Below the pieces are notes generated by a model that was given only the letters and a program-made list of their open reading frames with translations, was not told where the DNA came from and searched no databases. The translations under genes were made by a program, and so were the position numbers. A stretch of DNA of 12,047 nt from Oligoflexales bacterium (GTDB lineage: Bacteria > Bdellovibrionota > Oligoflexia > Oligoflexales > Oligoflexaceae): NCBI GenBank assembly GCA_015232735.1, contig JADFZC010000041.1, positions 1 through 12,047 of the forward strand. Reading direction: 5' to 3'. Within the stretch, counting starts at the first letter, position 1, and each line of letters begins with the position of its first letter. Shown here in pieces: positions 7,031 to 12,047 of this stretch.

Positions 7031-7214
7031 TTAGGGCTTGTTGACATTTTGGTAAACGCTACAAAAGGTTTTTTTCGCTTTTCTCTTAAGTCAATGTCCC
7101 AAAAATCGTCCTCAATGTATGTTCAATACACCTGCGGCGATTTTTGTAACATTTCCTTGATAAAACCGAAAAACCCCTTTTTCGCTTCTTTACCAAAATA
7201 TCAACACGCCCTAA
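7031..7214. repeat. 184-bp imperfect palindrome, MITE-like, filling a convergent junction
   Basis: The left end starts TTAGGGCTTGTTGACATTTT (continuing GGTAAA, 7031-7056). The reverse complement of the right end (7189-7214) starts TTAGGGCGTGTTGATATTTT and continues identically; 24 of 26 positions match. The two 94-bp arms stay alignable with small gaps through the interior. Examples are AAAAGG-T-run-CG blocks, CAAAAATCG at 7100-7108 against CGATTTTTG at 7138-7146, and a centre TGTAT-GTTCA-ATACA at 7116-7130. It encodes no credible protein. The element begins five bases after the thioesterase stop (7025), and its right end contains the TAG stop (7213-7211) of the minus-strand NFACT gene. The outermost TTA/TAA or TA could be a target duplication hidden in the repeat. 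Likely a non-autonomous transposon relic or dispersed palindrome; as RNA from either strand it would fold into a long hairpin and could end or protect both convergent transcripts. Confidence 0.75.
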
Positions 7215-8662
7215 GCGAGCGTAAGTTTCTCGAAAATCCCTTTCAATTCATCTTCAGAATATTTCACGTAGATTATTTCCGCTCTATCAACATCCCACAA
7301 TCCATCTGGCGCTGCCTTTTTCTTTTTTAGGTTTGATCTCCTTCCGAAATAGACTTCTCCGGACTGGCTTTCTTTTTGTTTTGAAAAATGGATGGCAAGA
7401 ACCAGTGCGGTACGAAGCAGTTCATTTGGGATATTTTCAGTTATTCCTTTCATGACAGGTACTATGATATGCGATCCCTTTGCTGAAACCGAGTGAAACC
7501 AGTAATCGTTGGACTTGGCATTTTTAACCAGAATATCATTTTCTTCAGCACTTTTTCCCACAAGGATGGAGAAATTGTCTCCTGTCTTGTAGTGGATAAA
7601 GGGTTTTGCCACCGTGCGTGATTTTCCACCTTCATTTTTGACAATATGGGTCGACAGATTGTGTCTGTTTCGTATTATTGCAAGTTCTGCAGAATCGAGA
7701 CTTTTTTCTTTCAATTCCTTAAGGTCGGTTTCGATGCTCTGGCATTCTTTCTCCATTTTTTCAATTTGTTGAAGTCCCAGGCTTCTTCCTTTTTTAAGCT
7801 TTTTCAGCTTTTGAAAATATTTGTCAATGTTTTCGCCCGGAGTAAGCAGGGGATTTAGTTCTATCACGGTTTCTTTTCTGTCATTGGGATCGGGGACACT
7901 GAAAATGGAGGTTTTCGGAACAATTTCATATGAATGTACCTTAAGAAGGATGGCTTTGCTTTCAAATTCCTGGATCAGGGACTCGGAGGGCGTGCTTTTA
8001 AACTGTTTTTCCTTTGCCTTGCTTATTGTTTTCAGGCGTCTTTTAAGTCGTTTAATAATCTCTCTTTGCTCTCCTGACAACGGTTCATGGGAGGAATCAT
8101 CCGATTCGACCAATTTGCCCTCTTTTGTGCTTGAAAGTATCCTGTTTGAAAATTCGCTTATAATATTTTCCAGCATATCGGAAAATTGACCGCTCTCTCT
8201 GTCTGGCAGTCTGCCTTCATATGTTGTTTTTTTTGTGAATATGCCCTTTGCCCCTGATCTTATGAGCGACTCAGCTCTTGGAGATATCAGGGAAATCTCA
8301 GGAGGTTTGGATCGTTGAAGCTTGACAAGCCACTTTTCGTCTTCATTAAAGCCGAATGATATGAAAAAATCACCGTTCGACTCATCCTTCACGATTTCCG
8401 TGATGGGCTGACTTCCAAGGTGTTTGCGGACAAGGGCGGACAGGTTTCCGCCTGAAGAAATTGCCTCTGGTTTATTTTCGATGATTCTTATGCCGAATGA
8501 CGACTGATTTGAATCAAGGAGCAGGTAGAATTTGTTTTTTCCCATTTTTTCATTTTCAGTATCTGTTCTGATATTTATCTGCCATACAACTGTTAGGTTG
8601 TCACACTGCCAGAACTTATTTACTTTCAGAAAAGATTTTTTGGGATTGCATTGATTTGTCAT
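7211..8662 (-). CDS. Divergent NFACT-family protein (RqcH/FbpA-like, NFACT-R domain)
   Basis: 483 residues. The C-terminal half carries a clear NFACT-R (DUF814) domain at about 354-450: 'FIHYKTGDNFSILVGKSAEENDILVKNAKSNDYWFHSVSAKGSHIIVPV', with the ND...W-H...GSH core. Before it come 'LNPLLTPGENIDKYFQKLKKLKKG' (268-292) and a coiled coil to about 330, as in RqcH/Rqc2/FbpA proteins that bind stalled large ribosomal subunits and peptidyl-tRNA. The N-terminal domain is weak: 'LSALVRKHLGSQPITEI' (74-90) fits the 'LRKhLxGxxI' segment, but where the family has its Asp-Arg pair this protein has 'NGDFFISF'. The protein is shorter than Bacillus RqcH (about 570) and lacks the usual 'MDG...L..EL' start. 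No good ribosome binding site precedes ATG 8662; Met40 (8545) is an alternative start but would remove more of the NFACT-N region. It follows mtgA by 34 bp. Membership is secure; a quality-control role with alanine tailing is doubtful. Confidence 0.85.
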   Translation of the reverse strand: MTNQCNPKKSFLKVNKFWQCDNLTVVWQINIRTDTENEKMGKNKFYLLLDSNQSSFGIRIIENKPEAISSGGNLSALVRKHLGSQPITEIVKDESNGDFFISFGFNEDEKWLVKLQRSKPPEISLISPRAESLIRSGAKGIFTKKTTYEGRLPDRESGQFSDMLENIISEFSNRILSSTKEGKLVESDDSSHEPLSGEQREIIKRLKRRLKTISKAKEKQFKSTPSESLIQEFESKAILLKVHSYEIVPKTSIFSVPDPNDRKETVIELNPLLTPGENIDKYFQKLKKLKKGRSLGLQQIEKMEKECQSIETDLKELKEKSLDSAELAIIRNRHNLSTHIVKNEGGKSRTVAKPFIHYKTGDNFSILVGKSAEENDILVKNAKSNDYWFHSVSAKGSHIIVPVMKGITENIPNELLRTALVLAIHFSKQKESQSGEVYFGRRSNLKKKKAAPDGLWDVDRAEIIYVKYSEDELKGIFEKLTLA

Positions 8663-8696
8663 ATTTTTTGTTTCATATAATAATGTTTATTTTGGT

Positions 8697-9611
8697 TTAT
8701 TTTGATCTTTTAATAGGGCTTTTTGGGTTTAGCCGAGTTTTTTGAGGCATGGCTGGATCGTTATCGTTTAGAAACAGCTCAGAATCCTGGAATGCCTCAT
8801 GTTCATCGACCAGATAGGCTTTCACCGGTCTTCCAAAATCTCCTGTGGCCAGCGCAGATGTTTTTAATGCATTTGTTATCAGCTTATTTTGGTACATCCT
8901 GTTTATTATTTGAGCATATCTCGCATGCCCGAACTCTGTCAGCCTTTTTTGTTTCAGACCGATTGCCCAACCATTGGGGCTTGGTATGACAAGTGCAAGG
9001 TTTGCTCCCTCTTGAATAGTCAAAAGTTCAGGCTTTGTATTGAAATAGAAATTTGCCGCGCTTCGGATGCCATAGACACCTCCACCAAACTCCGTGATGT
9101 TTATATACCATTCCATGATATCGTTCTTACTCATTATGAGTTCAAGCGCAATGGCCCCCAATGCCTCTCTGAATTTTCTCGTGTAAGATTTCTCCCTGCT
9201 AAGAAAAGCATTTTTGACTACCTGCTGGGTAATTGTTGATGCTCCTCTTACATGTCTTCTCTTTTCAATATTCGTGCGAAGACTAATAAAGACTTCTGTG
9301 AAATCAACCCCGTCATGGTTATAAAACCTCGCGTCTTCAGCTACTATAATAGCGTTAATCACATGTCTTGAGACGGTGGATAGTTTGACCCAGTTTTTCT
9401 CGTTTGGGCCAACCTTGGTTACCTGTTGACCTGTCCTGGGCCATTGGACTATTTCTATCGAACCCCATTTTAAAAGCCAGATGGGCGGGATAATGATATA
9501 TGTGGCAATAAGAAGGGTGAAAAAAAGCGAAAAAAACCAGAAGCAGAGTTTTTTTTTGAAAGAGTGGGGACCCTTTAGGTATTGACCTGCTTTTGACCAA
9601 TTGATAGCCAT
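8697..9611 (-). CDS. mtgA: Monofunctional peptidoglycan glycosyltransferase MtgA (GT51)
   Basis: 304 residues. An N-terminal membrane helix at about 22-48 places the catalytic domain in the periplasm. There it polymerises lipid II into glycan strands without transpeptidase activity; no penicillin-binding domain follows. GT51 motifs appear in order: 'AEDARFYNHDGVDF' (91-104) with catalytic Glu92, 'RGASTITQQVVKNAFL' (122-137), 'RKFREALGAIALE' (145-157) and 'KNDIMEWYINITEFGGGVYGIRSAANFYF' (162-190) with the second conserved Glu at 167. The C-terminal tail from about 262 is hydrophilic and not typical of the domain; the protein is longer than E. coli MtgA (about 240), mostly because of it. The gene starts 10 bp after the dnaE stop and likely shares its transcript; a GAAG before the ATG is a weak ribosome binding site. 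Coupling of dnaE with a cell-wall polymerase gene is unusual. Assignment is very secure. Confidence 0.95.
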   Translation of the reverse strand: MAINWSKAGQYLKGPHSFKKKLCFWFFSLFFTLLIATYIIIPPIWLLKWGSIEIVQWPRTGQQVTKVGPNEKNWVKLSTVSRHVINAIIVAEDARFYNHDGVDFTEVFISLRTNIEKRRHVRGASTITQQVVKNAFLSREKSYTRKFREALGAIALELIMSKNDIMEWYINITEFGGGVYGIRSAANFYFNTKPELLTIQEGANLALVIPSPNGWAIGLKQKRLTEFGHARYAQIINRMYQNKLITNALKTSALATGDFGRPVKAYLVDEHEAFQDSELFLNDNDPAMPQKTRLNPKSPIKRSK

Positions 9612-9621
9612 TTTGACAACT

Positions 9622-12047
9622 TCAATAATTCAGGTTCGTATTGCATTCGCTGAACATTAATATATTTTGAAAGAAAGTATCGTTTAAATCAACCTTATAT
9701 ATCTTTGAATCGATAATGACCGTGCCTTTACTATAATTCAGTCTGAACGCAAGCTCAGTTTCCCCTGGATTTTCTTCAATTATGCATCTCAGGTTTTCAA
9801 ACAGTTTTTTTCTGCTTTTTGCCGAGACTGGAAAAGAGCTGGAATCAATATGAAAATCTATGAAAGCCTTTTTTATTAAGGTTTTCCTTGCCTTTTCAAT
9901 TGGGAAAATATCCTCATATGCAAGGCTGATTCTCGAATCTTCAAACCTCTTGGCGACCGAAACATACGCTATTACAACCTGGTCTTGCTCAGGCAACTCC
10001 TTTTCATTCTCCCTGTCAAACATTATGCCCCTGTGACAGCCTGTCATGTCCTCAAGCGTAATATAATACATTTTATCGCCGCTTTTGCTTTTCGCTTCCG
10101 AGACTTCTGACAGGTATCCAACAACGGGCATATTTTTGCATCCCACGTTATGTGCAAAACCGCCTATGGTAAGTTTGCCAAATTTTTTTACATCGTCCTT
10201 ATATAATTCTATTGGATGCCTTGAGAGAAAAACTCCGAGAAGTTTCTGTTCCTTTAAAAGCCACTCCAGCTTTGTGAGCCTGTTTTTCCTTTCAAGCAAT
10301 TCCGGGCTCCATTTTGAAAGGTCAATTTCATCAATTTCATCGCTCTGGGAGGGATCCATTTCAAATAAAAGTTTCTGACCGGTGGATTTTGCATTGAAAT
10401 AATTCTCACTGATTTTTACAAGGTCCGGAATAATATTGAAAAGTGCTTCCCTGTGTGGATTAAAATCGTCCAGGGCGCCTGCCTCGACGAGGAGTTCCAG
10501 CGTTTTTTTGCCAATCTTTTGAAGATTTAATCTTCTTGCAAGATCGGTAAGGGATTTAAAGGGACCGCCGCTTTCCCTTTCGCTCAGTATCGGCATGAGG
10601 GGACCTTCTCCGAGTCCCTTGATTGCCGCAAGGGCGAATCCGATAGTAGCTTTTGCCGGGACATCGAAATGAATCTTGCTCCTGTTGATGTTCGGCGGGA
10701 GAATTTTAAAGTTCAACCTGCGGCATTCATGTATGTATCTTGTTATTTTATCCGTGTTGTCAAGATCGCATGTCATGATAGCTGCCATGAAAAACTCGGT
10801 ATGGTGAGTCTTTAAGAAGGCTGTTTGATAACTGACAAGCCCATATGCTGCGGAGTGACTTTTGTTAAAGCCATAGTCAGCGAACTTTGCCATGAGCTCG
10901 AAAATCTCATCGGCGATTTCTTCATTTATGCCGTTGGATTTTGCGCCGGATAAAAATCGTTGCTTTTGTTTTGCCATCTCCTCCGGTTTTTTCTTTCCCA
11001 TGGCTCTTCTAAGAAGATCGGCTTCACCCAGACTGTAATTTGCAAGTGTCGCGGCGATTTTTTGAACCTGTTCCTGGTAGAGGATAATCCCATAGGTTTC
11101 CTTTAAAATAGGCTCAAGCTGGGGGAGAAGGTATCTTATTTCCTGTTTGCCATGCTTTCTATCAATGAAATCATCGACCATTCCGGAACCCAGGGGGCCT
11201 GGCCTAAAGAGAGCCACCACAGCTATCAGATCCTCGAAACAGCTGGGTTTAAGCTTGCTCACAAGTGTCTGCATCCCGCTGCTTTCAAGCTGGAAAATGC
11301 CAATGGTGTTTCCTGTTGATATATTTTCATAGACAGATTTGTCCTGGATATCGATCAGCTCAATCCTGAAATCGGGATTTAAGTTTGACTTGATCAGATC
11401 TACGGTCTTTTTTACCACAGTCAGTGTTTTCAGCCCGAGAAAATCAAATTTGACAAGTCCGATCTTTTCCACATTTTTCATTTCGTATTGCGTAATAAGA
11501 AAGTTCTCGTCGCTTCTGTAAACCGGGATGAAATTTTCCATGCCGCCGTTTGAAATAACGACTCCTGCCGCATGCACTGATGTGTGGCGGTTTAGCCCCT
11601 CTATTTTTCTGGCCAGGCGTATCATGTCGTCTATGGTACCGTCTTTTTCAGCCTCTTCAAGTATTCGCGGCTCCTGTTCCAATGCTTTGTCCAGAGTTAT
11701 ATCCAGGTCGTTGGGGATAAGTTTTGCTATCCTGTCGACACGGCTGTAGCCTATTTCAAGAACCCTGCCAACGTCACGTATGGCGGCCTTGGCCTTCATT
11801 TTTCCAAAAGTCGTGATTTGACCGACATTCTCTCTTCCGTATTTCTGGGTGACATATTTTATGACCTCGTCCCTTCGGTTTTGGCAGAAGTCTACGTCAA
11901 AATCAGGCATTGAAACCCTTTCAGGATTCAAGAAGCGCTCAAATATGAGATTGAGGGGGATTGGATCCAGGTCGGTAATTTTAAGGGCATACGCTACAAG
12001 CGAGCCTGCTCCGGAGCCTCGGCCGGGTCCGACCGGGATATCGTTTT
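9622..12047 (-). CDS. dnaE: DNA polymerase III alpha subunit DnaE, 5' part missing (window edge)
   Basis: The frame is open to the right edge, so about 807 codons of a protein usually near 1150 residues are visible; the N-terminal PHP domain lies outside. The first complete motif is 'VGPGRGSGAGSLVAYALKITDLDP', encoded upstream of 11931, so a start at the TTG near 11931 is wrong. Next comes the palm active site 'MPDFDVDFCQNRRDEVI' with two catalytic Asp, and further on 'VKFDFLGLKTL' with the third. 'FRPGPLGSGMVDDFI', 'YQEQVQKIAATLANYSLGEADLLRRAMGKK' and 'GFNKSHSAAYGLVSYQTAFLKTHH' are typical fingers segments. 'ALAAIKGLGEG' belongs to the helix-hairpin-helix region, 'TGQKLLFEM' fits the internal beta-clamp-binding motif (QxxLF), and 'PVVGYLSEVSEAKSKSGDKMYYITLEDMTG' is the OB fold. 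The C-terminus ends 'FSECNTNLNY'. This is the replicative polymerase; it heads a minus-strand run followed by mtgA. Certain. Confidence 0.98.
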   Translation of the reverse strand, partial: NDIPVGPGRGSGAGSLVAYALKITDLDPIPLNLIFERFLNPERVSMPDFDVDFCQNRRDEVIKYVTQKYGRENVGQITTFGKMKAKAAIRDVGRVLEIGYSRVDRIAKLIPNDLDITLDKALEQEPRILEEAEKDGTIDDMIRLARKIEGLNRHTSVHAAGVVISNGGMENFIPVYRSDENFLITQYEMKNVEKIGLVKFDFLGLKTLTVVKKTVDLIKSNLNPDFRIELIDIQDKSVYENISTGNTIGIFQLESSGMQTLVSKLKPSCFEDLIAVVALFRPGPLGSGMVDDFIDRKHGKQEIRYLLPQLEPILKETYGIILYQEQVQKIAATLANYSLGEADLLRRAMGKKKPEEMAKQKQRFLSGAKSNGINEEIADEIFELMAKFADYGFNKSHSAAYGLVSYQTAFLKTHHTEFFMAAIMTCDLDNTDKITRYIHECRRLNFKILPPNINRSKIHFDVPAKATIGFALAAIKGLGEGPLMPILSERESGGPFKSLTDLARRLNLQKIGKKTLELLVEAGALDDFNPHREALFNIIPDLVKISENYFNAKSTGQKLLFEMDPSQSDEIDEIDLSKWSPELLERKNRLTKLEWLLKEQKLLGVFLSRHPIELYKDDVKKFGKLTIGGFAHNVGCKNMPVVGYLSEVSEAKSKSGDKMYYITLEDMTGCHRGIMFDRENEKELPEQDQVVIAYVSVAKRFEDSRISLAYEDIFPIEKARKTLIKKAFIDFHIDSSSFPVSAKSRKKLFENLRCIIEENPGETELAFRLNYSKGTVIIDSKIYKVDLNDTFFQNILMFSECNTNLNY

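Noticed and set aside
7049..7330. Plus-strand open frame of 93 codons
   Set aside because: Its first half is the palindromic repeat and its second half is the antisense of the NFACT gene's 3' end; there is no ribosome binding site or recognisable domain.
8723..9239. Plus-strand open frames opposite mtgA
   Set aside because: Antisense to well-supported GT51 motifs, with no domain resemblance.
10085..11749. Plus-strand open frames opposite dnaE
   Set aside because: Antisense to conserved DnaE sequence; Ser/Phe-rich composition typical of shadow frames.
11929..11931. TTG start for dnaE, giving a 769-residue protein
   Set aside because: The same frame continues to the window edge and encodes conserved DnaE sequence (GPGRGSGAGSLVAY), so the gene is cut by the window rather than starting there.
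1..12047. CRISPR arrays, tRNA or rRNA genes, transposase genes, phage or toxin-antitoxin genes
   Set aside because: I looked for direct-repeat/spacer periodicity, tRNA-like cloverleaf segments and recognisable protein families of these types, and saw none.

Overview
The window looks like chromosomal DNA from a Gram-negative bacterium of moderate-to-low GC (low 40s per cent by eye). It carries three predicted outer-membrane-type lipoproteins, a LpoB-type peptidoglycan synthase activator, a monofunctional GT51 transglycosylase and a DnaE-type replicative polymerase. The combination and protein style suggest a deltaproteobacterium (Desulfobacterota, perhaps Desulfobacterales). That placement is inference from family resemblance; no rRNA or tRNA is present to confirm it.

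Layout. Bases 1-58 probably hold the 5' end of a minus-strand gene running off the left edge. An AT-rich divergent spacer follows. The plus strand then carries a LpoB-like lipoprotein, a REP-like hairpin, and a COG3014-type lipoprotein (best start 925, not 868). After a 277-bp spacer come mnmG (tRNA U34 modification), a lipoprotein LemA, a secreted TPM-domain protein with a Gly-rich tail, a membrane TPM-domain protein with a split domain, and a hotdog acyl-CoA thioesterase. lemA and the two TPM genes overlap end to end and form an obvious translationally coupled unit.

From 7211 to the right edge everything is on the minus strand. In transcription order these are dnaE (its 5' part lies beyond the window), mtgA 10 bp later, and a divergent NFACT-family gene 34 bp after that, probably one operon. 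It converges on the thioesterase gene.

The convergent junction is almost entirely filled by a 184-bp imperfect palindrome (7031-7214). Its 26-bp ends match at 24 positions, and its right end supplies the stop codon of the NFACT gene. It looks like a MITE-type or other dispersed palindromic repeat acting as a two-way transcription barrier, and it is the most notable non-coding feature.

Functional themes are cell-envelope growth (LpoB-like, COG3014, MtgA, perhaps LemA/TPM) and information processing (MnmG, DnaE, NFACT). I see no phage, CRISPR, toxin-antitoxin or defence genes. Most of the window is conserved core genome; the repeat, the reduced NFACT protein and the lipoprotein/LemA/TPM modules are the parts worth following up.
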